Assembly: GCF_023273875.1 (NCBI RefSeq)
Contig: NZ_CP096882.1
Location: 3,968,001 to 4,032,000, forward strand
DNA from: Pseudarthrobacter sp. SSS035
Lineage (GTDB): Bacteria; Actinomycetota; Actinomycetes; Actinomycetales; Micrococcaceae
Reading direction: 5' to 3'
DNA length: 64,000 nucleotides
Part shown: piece after piece, positions 18,043-27,156 of the stretch
Layout of the letters: each line of letters opens with the position of its first letter
Numbering within the stretch: position 1 is the stretch's first letter
Program-made: the position numbers and the translations under genes
The notes under the pieces: model-generated
The model's database searches: none
Told to the model about the DNA's origin: nothing
Seen by the model: the letters and a program-made list of their open reading frames with translations, nothing else

Positions 18043-19311
18043 ATGAGTCAGGAAAAGCCCCCCGTCCGCAGCCGCCGAGAAATGCGGCAGGCCAGAGATG
18101 AGAACCCGGCTCCCGGGTCCAACGGCCCGGGCCAGGTTTCGCCTGCCTCAAAACAACGGCGCGCGGCTGACGCCGCGGTGGATTCCGTCCCTGAGCAGTC
18201 CCAAGCGCAGCGGTCCTCGCAGATCCGGGCCCGCGACCGCGCGGCGCTGCGTGCCATCAAGGAACTCGAGGAGAAAGAGGGCCAGCTTTCCGCAGGAGGC
18301 CCTCCCACGCGCAGGCAGTTGCGGCTCCAGCAACTGAAGGAACAGGCCGTCACGTCGGCCAATCCCATCATTCCCGCTCCCATGGGGCAGCCTTTGCCAA
18401 GCCAATCCGCGCCGAGCCAATCCGGGCCGGGTCAAGCGAAGCCAGGTCAAGACACTGCTGTATCCGCCGATATGGCCGGGCCCGCCGCGCCGGCGAACGG
18501 TGCAGGTGTTCCGGCTGGCATGAGCGTGGAGCAGGCACTCGCAGCCCGCACGCTTATTGCCGAGCAGGCCAAGAACCAGCTGGCCAAGATGGAACACATC
18601 GCCTCGCTGGACCCCGAAGCAGTGGATCCGGACATCCTTGCGGAACAGATCGCCTTGGCCGAACGCGCGGCGGTGCTGAACCGCCGGGCGATGGCCAAGC
18701 GGAAGCTGGCCGAGCAGGCCGCCCCTGCACAGCCAGTATCAGTACCCACGCAGGGTTCCAATCCGCAGGCCGCGGCCACCCAATCCGTTCCCCAGACGGG
18801 CCCGGCCACCGCCGACAACCTGGCCATGGTCACGCCGCTGGAATTCGTGCAGGTACCCGGCGTCGACCGTCCTGTGATGAAACCCCCGGCGACCTCCTAC
18901 GTGCCGTTGGCGACCCATTCCGGACCTAAGGTCCGGCCTGGCGGCAAGGGCCGCCGGCCGTCCACTACGTCCAAAGAGCCGGCCGCAGGTTCTGCGCAGG
19001 CGGCCGCTTCGGGCCGTTCCCGGGTGATCGCCCGTGCGGAAGCTGCTGCCAGGGCCGCCGCGGCACCGAAGCGCGTCGTCCCCGTCCAGCCCCACGTGGC
19101 CGATACACCAATGGGGGAGCCGGACGATCTGTTCGATGACCTGCCGCGCATCCCGGCACGGTCAGCACACGGGCTGGAGCCGCTGGATGCGGCAACGGCC
19201 GGCCTGGCCCGTGCGAAGCGGCTCAGGGTTATGCAGGTCCTCGTCCTGGCTTTTGGGATTGTGGCCCTTATTTCCGGCGTTATCCTCATCGTCAGCGGCA
19301 TCTCCAGCTGA
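18043..19311 (+). CDS. Low-complexity protein with C-terminal membrane anchor
   Basis: A 422-residue protein with no catalytic motif that I recognise. It starts MSQEKPPVRSRREMRQARD. A coiled-coil-prone Glu/Lys/Arg segment (about residues 65-110) and Ala/Gln/Pro-rich stretches follow, including repeated SQSAPSQSGPGQ-like text. One hydrophobic helix lies at the extreme C-terminus (VLVLAFGIVALISGVILIV). That layout suggests a tail-anchored cytoplasmic protein. ATG 18043 sits 8 bases after nadD and the gene is followed closely by rsfS, so it belongs to the same operon. Confidence 0.8.
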   Translation: MSQEKPPVRSRREMRQARDENPAPGSNGPGQVSPASKQRRAADAAVDSVPEQSQAQRSSQIRARDRAALRAIKELEEKEGQLSAGGPPTRRQLRLQQLKEQAVTSANPIIPAPMGQPLPSQSAPSQSGPGQAKPGQDTAVSADMAGPAAPANGAGVPAGMSVEQALAARTLIAEQAKNQLAKMEHIASLDPEAVDPDILAEQIALAERAAVLNRRAMAKRKLAEQAAPAQPVSVPTQGSNPQAAATQSVPQTGPATADNLAMVTPLEFVQVPGVDRPVMKPPATSYVPLATHSGPKVRPGGKGRRPSTTSKEPAAGSAQAAASGRSRVIARAEAAARAAAAPKRVVPVQPHVADTPMGEPDDLFDDLPRIPARSAHGLEPLDAATAGLARAKRLRVMQVLVLAFGIVALISGVILIVSGISS

Positions 19312-19358
19312 CCAGGCAACGCCCTTTTACGAAGCTTTAGAAAACTACAAGGAGTCCC

Positions 19359-19760
19359 ATGACTGCAACAGATTCATCCATCGCCATTGCCCGCCAAGCC
19401 GCCAAGGCAGCCGCGGACAAGATTGCCCACGACATTGTGGCGCTCGACGTCAGCGAACGGCTGGCACTGGCAGACGTCTTCCTCATCGCATCCGCGCCGA
19501 GCGAGCGCCAGGTCAACGCCATCGTTGACGGCATCGAAGAAGAACTTTCCAAGCAGGACCTCCGTCCGGTACGCCGCGAAGGCCGCTCCGGCGGGCGCTG
19601 GGTACTGCTGGATTACTCGGACATCGTCATCCACGTCCAGCATGAAGAGGACCGCGTTTTCTATGCCCTGGAGCGCCTGTGGAAGGACTGCCCGGTGGTT
19701 GACCTGCAGCTGGGCGAGGACACTTCAGCCAAGGCAACGGCGGCCTCCGACTCCGAATAG
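19359..19760 (+). CDS. rsfS: Ribosomal silencing factor RsfS
   Basis: A 133-residue DUF143 protein that binds bL14 and blocks subunit joining in starvation. Conserved parts are LDVSERLALADVFLIASAPSERQV, GRWVLLDYSDIVIHV and the FYALERLW block. AAGGAG lies 7 bases before ATG 19359. Linkage to nadD is the usual bacterial arrangement. Confidence 0.95.
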   Translation: MTATDSSIAIARQAAKAAADKIAHDIVALDVSERLALADVFLIASAPSERQVNAIVDGIEEELSKQDLRPVRREGRSGGRWVLLDYSDIVIHVQHEEDRVFYALERLWKDCPVVDLQLGEDTSAKATAASDSE

Positions 19761-19860
19761 CAGGCCTTGCCGGCCCGAATATGCCCGATTTGGAATTTTC
19801 GGAAAAGCTGGTCTAAGATATTTGAGTTGCTCCGGGGAGACCGCGGAGTAACGAAGGTCC

Positions 19861-19933
19861 GGGGCTGTGGCGCAGCTGGTAGCGCACCTGCATGGCATGC
19901 AGGGGGTCAGGGGTTCGAGTCCCCTCAGCTCCA
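19861..19933 (+). tRNA. tRNA-Ala (GGC), copy 1
   Basis: A 73-nt cloverleaf. The acceptor stem GGGGCTG pairs with CAGCTCC (one G-T). The anticodon stem CCTGC/GCAGG holds loop ATGGCAT with anticodon GGC, and the T arm reads GGGGTTCGAGTCCCC. The CCA end is not encoded. It is identical to the copy at 20087. Confidence 0.97.
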
Positions 19934-19940
19934 CCGGATA

Positions 19941-19976
19941 ATCCGCCGGAATCGAAAGATTCCGGCGGATTTTTTT
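19941..19976 (+). terminator. Intrinsic terminator after tRNA-Ala copy 1
   Basis: A perfect 13-bp stem (19941-19953 with 19958-19970) is closed by GAAA and followed by six T residues. Confidence 0.92.
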
Positions 19977-20086
19977 GTTGCAGGAAGTTGCAGGAAAATG
20001 ATCCTCCCGATTGGCGCCGCGCGCAGTTTTCTATTAAGCTGATCAGGTTGCTTCGGGCGGTCTGAACCGCGGAGGAGCATAAGTTT

Positions 20087-20159
20087 GGGGCTGTGGCGCA
20101 GCTGGTAGCGCACCTGCATGGCATGCAGGGGGTCAGGGGTTCGAGTCCCCTCAGCTCCA
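20087..20159 (+). tRNA. tRNA-Ala (GGC), copy 2
   Basis: Sequence identical to the tRNA at 19861, including anticodon GGC. The roughly 45 bases upstream of the two copies also resemble each other (GTTGCT-CGGG--GACCGCGGAG pattern), so the duplication probably included the promoter. Confidence 0.97.
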
Positions 20160-20180
20160 CCAAACAGGACGCAGGTCCGC

Positions 20181-20218
20181 AAAAAAATGAGCCACCCGGT
20201 CGGGTGGCTCATTTTTTG
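20181..20218. terminator. Bidirectional terminator between tRNA-Ala and methyltransferase gene
   Basis: The stem TGAGCCACCCG (20188-20198) pairs with 20201-20211, with seven A residues before and six T residues after. The symmetric A and T tracts let it stop transcription from both converging sides. Confidence 0.9.
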
Positions 20219-20265
20219 TCTCCCAAGCAGGGAGCCCGGAGAAGTGGGCGCCGAGTAGTGAGCGC

Positions 20266-21585
20266 CTAGACCCAGTCAGTCCGGCGCAGCGGCGGCCCGT
20301 CCCCGCCGGCACGCTGGACGAGGATCTGGTTGACGCCCGTGATCCCGGTTTCAAAGCCCAGGGCACTTGAGGCCATGTAGAGCCGCCACACCCGCGCCCG
20401 GCCCAGGCTGGTGAGCCGAACGGCTTCGTCCCAGTTCTCTTCGAGCCTGCGCACCCACGCCCGCAAGGTCAGGGCATAGTGCTGGCGCAAGGCCTCCACG
20501 TCCAACACTTCGAACCCGCCGGTCTCCAGCGCGCTGACCATCTCGCCCAGGCTGATCATCTGGCCGTCCGGAAAGACATAGCGCGGAATGAACGAATCCG
20601 GGTCGGGCTTGATGAGGCCGGCATTCCAGGAGATGGCGTGGTTTAGCAGCCGGCCGCCGGGACGAAGCAGGCCGTGCAGCACATCGACATAGTGGGGTGT
20701 CTGTTCCCGGCCCACGTGTTCGGACATGCCGATGGAGCTGATGGCGTCGAACGGCCCGTCGGCGATATCCCGGTAATCCTGGACCCGGATGTCGATGTTT
20801 TCGGTCAACCCGGCGTCGGCAGCACGTTTGCGCGCCAGCACGGCCTGTTCGGTGGAGAGTGTCACGCCCACCACCGAGACGCCGTAATGCTGCGCCGCGT
20901 GCAACGCGAAGCTGCCCCAGCCGCACCCCACGTCCAGTACCCTCATCCCGGGCTTCAGTCCAAGCTTCCGGCAGACGAGATCCAGCTTGGCCTTCTGCGC
21001 GTCATCCAGTCCGGCCGGAAGACCGCGGCTGGCAAGGGTGCCGCCGCCGCCGGGTCCATCCGCCCACACAGCGCACGAGTAAACCATTGAGGGTCCCAGC
21101 ACGAGGGCGTAAAAGTCGTTGCCGACGTCGTAATGGTGCGAGATGGCCGCGGCGTCGCGCTGCCGGGTGTGGAGCCGGCCCTTCCGCGTGACCTTGGCCT
21201 CCTCCGGCGGCGGAGCCGGGTTGGGGCCCAGCGCGCCCAGCCGGACCGCCGTGCTGACCAGCGTGGCCAGTTCACGCGGAGTCAGGGGCCGGAAGGGGCC
21301 GGGCTCGGAAAACTTGCCCACCGAGCTGAGCGCCGTGAAGGCTGCAAAGATGTCGCCGGGGGCGACGATGTCCCCGGCGACGTAGGCGCGGCTGAGCCCG
21401 AGCTGCCCCGGCGACCACAGGATCCGGCGCAGGGCGCGGCGTGACCTGAATTCGAGGACCGGGGCGTCGGGCGGCCCCGCCTCGGACCCGTCCCACGCCC
21501 GCAGCCTCAGCGGTATCTCCGTCGTCCCCAGGACGATGCCCAGTGCGTTCGCCAGCAGCGACGCTGCCCCTTTTTCTGTTCTCAT
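20266..21585 (-). CDS. Cyclopropane-fatty-acyl-phospholipid synthase-like methyltransferase
   Basis: SAM-dependent enzyme expected to methylenate or methylate double bonds in membrane phospholipid chains. At 439 residues it has an N-terminal CFA domain and a C-terminal Rossmann methyltransferase, with SAM motif VLDVGCGWGSFALHAA, a preceding YSCAVW block and the IGMSEHVG bicarbonate-region motif. The start is the ATG ending at 21585 (MRTEKGAASLL), preceded by GGCGAGGA. A second paralogue lies at 42644. It is transcribed alone and converges with the tRNA pair. Confidence 0.88.
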   Translation of the reverse strand: MRTEKGAASLLANALGIVLGTTEIPLRLRAWDGSEAGPPDAPVLEFRSRRALRRILWSPGQLGLSRAYVAGDIVAPGDIFAAFTALSSVGKFSEPGPFRPLTPRELATLVSTAVRLGALGPNPAPPPEEAKVTRKGRLHTRQRDAAAISHHYDVGNDFYALVLGPSMVYSCAVWADGPGGGGTLASRGLPAGLDDAQKAKLDLVCRKLGLKPGMRVLDVGCGWGSFALHAAQHYGVSVVGVTLSTEQAVLARKRAADAGLTENIDIRVQDYRDIADGPFDAISSIGMSEHVGREQTPHYVDVLHGLLRPGGRLLNHAISWNAGLIKPDPDSFIPRYVFPDGQMISLGEMVSALETGGFEVLDVEALRQHYALTLRAWVRRLEENWDEAVRLTSLGRARVWRLYMASSALGFETGITGVNQILVQRAGGDGPPLRRTDWV

Positions 21586-21669
21586 GGTCCTCGCCTTTCG
21601 TCCGCCTAGGCCCAACAGTACGACGCCGGCGCGCGCCTGTCAGCGCAGCGGCGCGATTATCATGGGGGA

Positions 21670-22023
21670 GTGAATGAGACGTTGCCACCGTGCCCCGAAT
21701 GCTCCAGCGCCTACACCTACGAGATGGGTGCGCTCCTGGTCTGCCCGGAATGCGGCCACGAGTGGTCCGCCCAGGCGGCGGAGGCGACGGCAGAGGCCGG
21801 GCCGAGGGTCATCAAGGATGCAGTGGGCAACATCCTCGCCGACGGTGACACGGTCACTGTGATCAAGGACCTGAAAATCAAGGGCAGCTCCGGTGTCATC
21901 AAGGTAGGCACCAAAGTCCGCGGGATCAGGCTCATGGACGGTGTGGGCGATCACGACATCGACTGCAAGGTGGACGGCGTGGGGCCGATGCAGCTCAAAT
22001 CCTCCGTGGTGAAAAAGGTCTAG
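21670..22023 (+). CDS. yjdM: YjdM/PhnA-like zinc ribbon protein
   Basis: A 117-residue protein with an N-terminal zinc ribbon (CPEC at residues 8-11 and CPEC at 25-28) and the C-terminal beta domain of the PhnA/YjdM family (DAVGNILADGDTVTVIKDLKIKG). The family was historically linked to phosphonate use, but its role is unclear. The GTG start has only a short GGGGGA immediately before it. The next gene begins 18 bases after the stop. Confidence 0.9.
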   Translation: MNETLPPCPECSSAYTYEMGALLVCPECGHEWSAQAAEATAEAGPRVIKDAVGNILADGDTVTVIKDLKIKGSSGVIKVGTKVRGIRLMDGVGDHDIDCKVDGVGPMQLKSSVVKKV

Positions 22024-22041
22024 CCGGAACCGGTCAGGGGC

Positions 22042-23121
22042 ATGGACTACGGAACCACCGACGTTGTGGTCATCGGCGCGGGCCAGGCGGGACTCTCCGC
22101 CGCCTACCACCTGCAGCGCCGGGCGCTGGACTACAGGGTCCTCGACGCGGAGGAAGGTCCGGGCGGCGCCTGGCGCCACCGCTGGAAGAGCCTGGTCATG
22201 GCCACGGTCAACGGCATCAGTGACCTTCCCGGCATCGCGAAGCCTGACGTGGATCCCACGGAACCCAGCTCGGAGTTCCTGAGCCGGTACTTCGCCGGCT
22301 ACGAGCGGGACCTCGGGATTGAGGTCCTGCGCCCGGTCAAGGTCACCTCGGTGGCCAGGGAAGACGCCGATCCGGCGGGGCGCCTGCGGATCAGCACCGA
22401 CGGCGGCGGCTGGTCAGCGAAGGCGGTCATCAACGCAACCGGTACGTGGACCCGGCCGTTCTGGCCCATCTACCCGGGCCGGGCCACGTTCCGGGGCCGG
22501 CAACTGCACGTTGCCGATTACGTCTCCGCCGAGGATTTCCGCGGCCTGCACGTCATCGTCGTGGGAGGCGGAATTTCCGCCGTCGGGCTGTTGGACGAGG
22601 TCTCGCAGGTGACCAGCACGAGCTGGTTCACCCGGCGGGAACCGGACTGGCGTGACGCCGCGTTCGACGCCCAGGCCGGCCACAACGCCGTCGCCCTCGT
22701 GGAGGAGCGCGTGCGGCAGGGCCTCCCGCCGCAAAGCGTGGTGGCCGTGACCGGCCTCATCTGGACCCCGGCGCTGAGGGCTGCAGCACAACGGGGTGCG
22801 CTGGACCGTCGCCCCATGTTCACCGCCATAGAGCCCGACGGCGTCCGGCTCGCCGACGGGAGCCTGCTCCGTGCCGACGTCATTCTGTGGGCCACCGGAT
22901 TCCGTGCCGAGCTCGAACACCTGGCGCCGCTGCATCTCCGGGGACCCGGTGGCGGCATCGCCATGGAAGGGACCCAGGTGGCAATCGAGCCGCGCGTCCA
23001 TCTGGTCGGGTATGGGCCGTCGTCGTCCACCATCGGCGCCAACAGGGCGGGCCGGGCGGCCGTCACCGCCATCCTCAAACTGCCCGCGCTTGCATCAACC
23101 GCATCAACAACCAGTACATGA
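22042..23121 (+). CDS. Flavin-dependent monooxygenase-like NAD(P)/FAD oxidoreductase
   Basis: A 359-residue two-dinucleotide-fold flavoprotein. The FAD site is VVVIGAGQAGLSAAYHL near the N-terminus, with GPGGAWRHRW following. The NAD(P)H site is VIVVGGGISAVGLL around residues 172-185. An ATGF-type motif (LWATGFRAELEHL) lies near the end, as in YUC/CzcO-like monooxygenases. The substrate is unknown. Its stop overlaps the start of the next gene (ATGA), which implies coupled translation. Confidence 0.88.
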   Translation: MDYGTTDVVVIGAGQAGLSAAYHLQRRALDYRVLDAEEGPGGAWRHRWKSLVMATVNGISDLPGIAKPDVDPTEPSSEFLSRYFAGYERDLGIEVLRPVKVTSVAREDADPAGRLRISTDGGGWSAKAVINATGTWTRPFWPIYPGRATFRGRQLHVADYVSAEDFRGLHVIVVGGGISAVGLLDEVSQVTSTSWFTRREPDWRDAAFDAQAGHNAVALVEERVRQGLPPQSVVAVTGLIWTPALRAAAQRGALDRRPMFTAIEPDGVRLADGSLLRADVILWATGFRAELEHLAPLHLRGPGGGIAMEGTQVAIEPRVHLVGYGPSSSTIGANRAGRAAVTAILKLPALASTASTTST

Positions 23122-24299
23122 ACAGACGGCAGGAACCAGTGGCACAGAACAACCTTGAGGACATCTTCGGCACGCTCCGGCGCCACCCGGATGTCGAAGC
23201 CCCGAACCTCCAGGCCTGGGACGCCACGGACCGGCTGCTGCTCGAAGCCGCCGCAGTGCGCACGGAACCGGGTACCCGGCTGGCAGTGATCGGCGACCGC
23301 TACGGTGCTCTCACGCTCGGTGCGCTTGGCACTATGGGGGTCCGCCGGGTCCGTGTGCATGAGGATCTCATCACGGGGGAGCGCGCCCTGCGGAACAACG
23401 CTGCGGCTATGGGGCTTGCAGCGGCGGATCCCGGAGCCATTGACGCCACTGGGTTCGAACAATTGCCGCTGGGGGAGGAACTGCTGTCCGGCGCGGAGCT
23501 GGTGCTGCTTCAACTGCCGCGGACGCTGGCGGAGCTTGAGGAAATCGCAGCCGCCGTGGCGCGTTATGCCGCCCCTGAGGTGGTGCTGCTCGCCGGCGGG
23601 CGGATCAAACACATGTCCCTGGGAATGAACGCGGTCCTGGAACGCCACTTCGAGACGGTCCAGCCGCAGCTGGCGCGGCAGAAGTCCCGGATCATCCTGG
23701 CCAGCGGCGCCCGGCAAACTGAGACGCACGAGTGGAGTCCCGCCGTCGAACGCCTTGCCGAGCTGGACCTGGACGTTGCTGCGCACGGTGCCGTCTTTGC
23801 TGGGGCGAAACTGGACATCGGGACCAGGTTCCTCCTGACCTTCCTGCCGGAGATGCCTGAAGCCGGGCACGCCATCGATCTGGGCTGTGGCACCGGCATC
23901 CTCGCCGCCATGTACGCCCGCCAGAACCCGGCCTCAAGGGTCACGGCCACGGACCGGTCCGCCGCCGCCGTCGCGTCCGCCCGGGCTACGGCTCAGGCCA
24001 ACGGCCTCGAGGAACGGATTACCGCCCTCCAGGATGACGCCATGAGCACCCTCCCGGACGGAAGCGCCGACCTGGTCCTGCTGAATCCGCCCTTCCACCT
24101 GGGCGCCAGTGTGCATGCCGGAGCGGGCATCAAACTGTTCGAGGCGGCAGCCAGGGTCCTGGCGCCGGGCGGTGAGCTGTGGACGGTGTTCAACCGGCAC
24201 CTGCAGTACCTCCCGGCGCTGGAGCGGCTGGTGGGTCCCACCACTGTTCGGGGCGGCAATCCAAAGTTCACGGTGGCGGTCAGCACCCGGCGGCCATAG
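23118..24299 (+). CDS. RlmG/RsmC-like class I SAM methyltransferase
   Basis: A 393-residue protein with a degenerate N-terminal methyltransferase-like half and an active C-terminal half: HAIDLGCGTGILAAMYA (SAM binding) and LLNPPFHLG (catalytic NPPF). This is the layout of RlmG and RsmC, which modify guanine N2 in rRNA, so an rRNA target is likely. ATG 23118 overlaps the preceding stop; GTG 23139 with AGGAA just upstream is an equally plausible start and would remove seven residues. Confidence 0.85.
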   Translation: MNRRQEPVAQNNLEDIFGTLRRHPDVEAPNLQAWDATDRLLLEAAAVRTEPGTRLAVIGDRYGALTLGALGTMGVRRVRVHEDLITGERALRNNAAAMGLAAADPGAIDATGFEQLPLGEELLSGAELVLLQLPRTLAELEEIAAAVARYAAPEVVLLAGGRIKHMSLGMNAVLERHFETVQPQLARQKSRIILASGARQTETHEWSPAVERLAELDLDVAAHGAVFAGAKLDIGTRFLLTFLPEMPEAGHAIDLGCGTGILAAMYARQNPASRVTATDRSAAAVASARATAQANGLEERITALQDDAMSTLPDGSADLVLLNPPFHLGASVHAGAGIKLFEAAARVLAPGGELWTVFNRHLQYLPALERLVGPTTVRGGNPKFTVAVSTRRP

Positions 24300-24426
24300 G
24301 CGTGCCTGCACGGCATGGTGGCGCCTCCGGCCGCGGCGCGGCCCCACCTCCGGCTCTGGGCGTTGATCAGGAGGTAACGTACCATTCAGACATCATGAAT
24401 ACGCGGCCGAAAACCTAGGGGAGACC

Positions 24427-25683
24427 GTGCCAGAAATTCGCCAGTCCTCGGCGCCACGGCGCGGGACTAATCTTCCGCGCATGGGGGACTTCAACCTCAC
24501 GGTCATCCTGGATGCCATCCGCCGGTCATCCGGGGGGCTCAGCCGCGTGGAGCTCGCCCAGATTGTGGGGCTCTCGCCGCAGACCATCTCCAACATCTCC
24601 CGCCGCCTGCTGGACCAGCACCTGATCGTCGAAGCCGGCAAAGAAGGCAGCGGCCCCGGCAAACCGCGCACCATGCTTCGCCTCAACCCGGGCGGCATGT
24701 ATGCCATCGGCGTCCACCTGGACCCCGCCGTCACCACGTTCGTGGTCCTCGATCTTGTGGGCGCCGTTGTACAGCATTCACGGATTAAGACACCCGGCGG
24801 GAATGATCCTGCCGCCGTTATGTCCACCATGGCCACCGAGATCGAGCAGCTCGTTGCCGAGTCCGGCGTGGACACCAGCCGGATCGCCGGCCTGGGCCTG
24901 GCCGCTCCGGGGCCCATCGACCTGGACAACGGCACCGTGGTGGACCCGCCGCTGCTGCCGGGCTGGGACCGCGTGGAACTTCGGGACGCCCTGGCCAAAG
25001 CCACCGGCTATTCCGTCCTGGTGGATAAGGACGTCACCAGCGCCGCCGTCGCCGAGACCTGGGCCGGCGGGCCCAGCGGCTCGGGCAGTTTCATCTTTAT
25101 GTACATGGGTACCGGTATCGGCTGCGGCATCGTCCTCAACGATGAGGTGGTCCGTGGAACGTCAGGAAACGCCGGCGAGATCGGCCACATCGTGGTGGAC
25201 CCCGATGGCCCGGCCTGCGACTGCGGACTGCGCGGCTGCGTGAAGTCCTCAGCCATCCCGCAGGTGCTCGTGGCGGAGGCCGTTGCCGCCGGCATCCTGG
25301 ACGGCTCCGGCAAGCACACCAGCGGAGCCGAAGTGCAGCAGAGCTTCTCCCAGCTGTGCGACCTTGCCGATGCCGGCGACGCCAAGGCCCTCGCGATCAT
25401 CGACAAGTCAGCCGTGCTGGTGGCCCGGGCCGTCTCCGTGGTCGCCAACACGCTGGATGTGGAGCGGGTTGTGTTCGGCGGGCCCTTCTGGAGCCGGATC
25501 GCTGACCGCTACCTGGAGAAGATCCCGGCGCTGGTGGACGCCAACAGTGCGGCCCGCCTGATCCACACCATCGAGGTTGTCGGCACCGGAGTCGGTGAGG
25601 ACGTCGGCGCCGTTGGAGCTGCCTGCCTGGTCCTGGAGCATACACTGGCGCCCCGGGCGCAGCGGCTTCTCCTGGAAGTATGA
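24427..25683 (+). CDS. ROK family transcriptional regulator
   Basis: A 418-residue NagC/XylR-type repressor. A winged helix-turn-helix lies in the first 85 residues (LSRVELAQIVGLSPQTISNISRRLL). The ROK sugar-kinase-fold domain follows, with the ROK signature around GNAGEIGHIVVDPDGPACDCG and zinc-ligand cysteines in CDCGLRGC. It starts at GTG 24427, after GGGGAGA. It lies directly upstream of a sugar ABC importer in the same direction and probably regulates it. Confidence 0.92.
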   Translation: MPEIRQSSAPRRGTNLPRMGDFNLTVILDAIRRSSGGLSRVELAQIVGLSPQTISNISRRLLDQHLIVEAGKEGSGPGKPRTMLRLNPGGMYAIGVHLDPAVTTFVVLDLVGAVVQHSRIKTPGGNDPAAVMSTMATEIEQLVAESGVDTSRIAGLGLAAPGPIDLDNGTVVDPPLLPGWDRVELRDALAKATGYSVLVDKDVTSAAVAETWAGGPSGSGSFIFMYMGTGIGCGIVLNDEVVRGTSGNAGEIGHIVVDPDGPACDCGLRGCVKSSAIPQVLVAEAVAAGILDGSGKHTSGAEVQQSFSQLCDLADAGDAKALAIIDKSAVLVARAVSVVANTLDVERVVFGGPFWSRIADRYLEKIPALVDANSAARLIHTIEVVGTGVGEDVGAVGAACLVLEHTLAPRAQRLLLEV

Positions 25684-25803
25684 ACCGGACGTCTGAACGG
25701 GGTCTCCTTGCCACTGGCCGGAGCCCCGTCTAGCATGTGGATATCGCCGCGGCTGGGGCCCGCAGGTACAGGGGACGGCAGCCATTGACTGAATGGAGCA
25801 CCA

Positions 25804-27153
25804 ATGCGCCGGGCCCTCAAAATCACCTCACTCATCGCTGCAGCGGGCTTCGTGCTGACGGCGTGTTCCCCCGCCGCCCCCGAAGCGGAGACCAAAACGC
25901 TGAAAGTGGTCTATCAAAAGACCGATTCCTTCACTGCCCTGGACACGCTCTTCCAGTCGGCCAAGCAGGAGTTTGAGGCCGCCAACCAGGGCGTCACGGT
26001 TGCCCTGGAGCCCATCCAGGCGAACGACGACGACTACGGCACCAAGCTTGCCCTCGCCCTCCGTTCGCCCTCCACCGCCCCGGACATCTTCTATGAGGAC
26101 ACCTTCAAGGTGCGTTCCGACGTCGACGCCGGGTACCTCCTGAAGCTTGACAGCCACCTCGAGGGGTGGAAGGACTGGGATACCTTCGATGATGGCGCCA
26201 AGGCCGCCGGCCTGGGGGACGACGGCGGCACATACGCGGTCCCGCTGGGCACCGACACCCGAGCTATCTGGTACAACAAGAAGGTGCTCGCCGCCGCGGG
26301 CGTCAGCGTCCCGTGGGAGCCCCGCACCTGGCAGGACATCCTGGACACCGCCCGGAAAATCAAGGCCAGTGACGCCTCTGTGGTGCCGTTCAACATGTAC
26401 GCCGGCAAGGCCACCGGCGAAGGCACCGTAATGCAGAGCTTCTACGAACTGCTCTACGGAACGGATTCCGAACTCTACGATGCCGACGCCAAGAAGTGGG
26501 TAGTCGGTGCCCCGGGGTTCACCGACTCGTTGGCGTTCCTCAAGACCCTCTACGACGAAAAACTGGCCGTCTCCCCGGCGGAGGCCCTTGACGCGAATGT
26601 GTGGAAGAAGGTCTTCGGCGAATGGCTGCCGCAGGGCAAGATGGGAGCCACTGTTGAGGGTTCCTATACGCCGTCCTTCTGGCAGAAGGGCGGCAGTTAC
26701 GAATGGGCCGAGTACGGGCAGGACATGGGCGTCACAGCGTTCCCCACCCAGAACGGCCAGGCACCCGGCGGCGTCAGCATGTCCGGCGGCTGGACCCTGG
26801 CGGTAGGGGCGGAGACCAAAAACCCAGACCTCGCGTTTGAGTTCCTCGCCACGGCCCTGAACCAGAAGAACTCCCTGGCCTTCAACATCGCCAGCTCCCA
26901 GATCGCCGTGCGGAAGGATGTCGCCGCCGACGCCGGCTACCAGGCGGCCAACCCGTTTGTGAAGGACGTGTCCGAGCTTGTGGCCGTCACGCATTACCGG
27001 CCAGCCACTGCCGACTACCCCCGGATCTCCGCGGCCGTCCAGGAGGCCACGGAAGCTGTGATCACCGGGGCGAAATCCCCGGAGCAGGCGGCCGCCGACT
27101 ATGACACGGCGGTGAAGGGCATCGTGGGTGAGGCCAAGACCGTCGCCCAGTAA
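25804..27153 (+). CDS. Sugar ABC transporter substrate-binding lipoprotein
   Basis: Family 1 (CUT1) extracellular solute-binding protein of 449 residues. The signal peptide ends in lipobox LTAC with the lipidated cysteine at 21. The mature part has the usual solute-binding features (FYEDTFKVRSDVDAGYLLKLD, GVSMSGGWTLAVGAET). It delivers an unknown sugar or oligosaccharide to the two permeases that follow; permease 1 starts 3 bases later. Confidence 0.93.
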   Translation: MRRALKITSLIAAAGFVLTACSPAAPEAETKTLKVVYQKTDSFTALDTLFQSAKQEFEAANQGVTVALEPIQANDDDYGTKLALALRSPSTAPDIFYEDTFKVRSDVDAGYLLKLDSHLEGWKDWDTFDDGAKAAGLGDDGGTYAVPLGTDTRAIWYNKKVLAAAGVSVPWEPRTWQDILDTARKIKASDASVVPFNMYAGKATGEGTVMQSFYELLYGTDSELYDADAKKWVVGAPGFTDSLAFLKTLYDEKLAVSPAEALDANVWKKVFGEWLPQGKMGATVEGSYTPSFWQKGGSYEWAEYGQDMGVTAFPTQNGQAPGGVSMSGGWTLAVGAETKNPDLAFEFLATALNQKNSLAFNIASSQIAVRKDVAADAGYQAANPFVKDVSELVAVTHYRPATADYPRISAAVQEATEAVITGAKSPEQAAADYDTAVKGIVGEAKTVAQ

Positions 27154-27156
27154 CCT

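Noticed and set aside
22887..23117. Longer start for the RlmG-like methyltransferase inside the monooxygenase gene
   Set aside because: It would overlap the monooxygenase by more than 230 bases and reads as Arg/Gly-rich shadow sequence; the ATGA overlap at 23118 is the normal pattern here.
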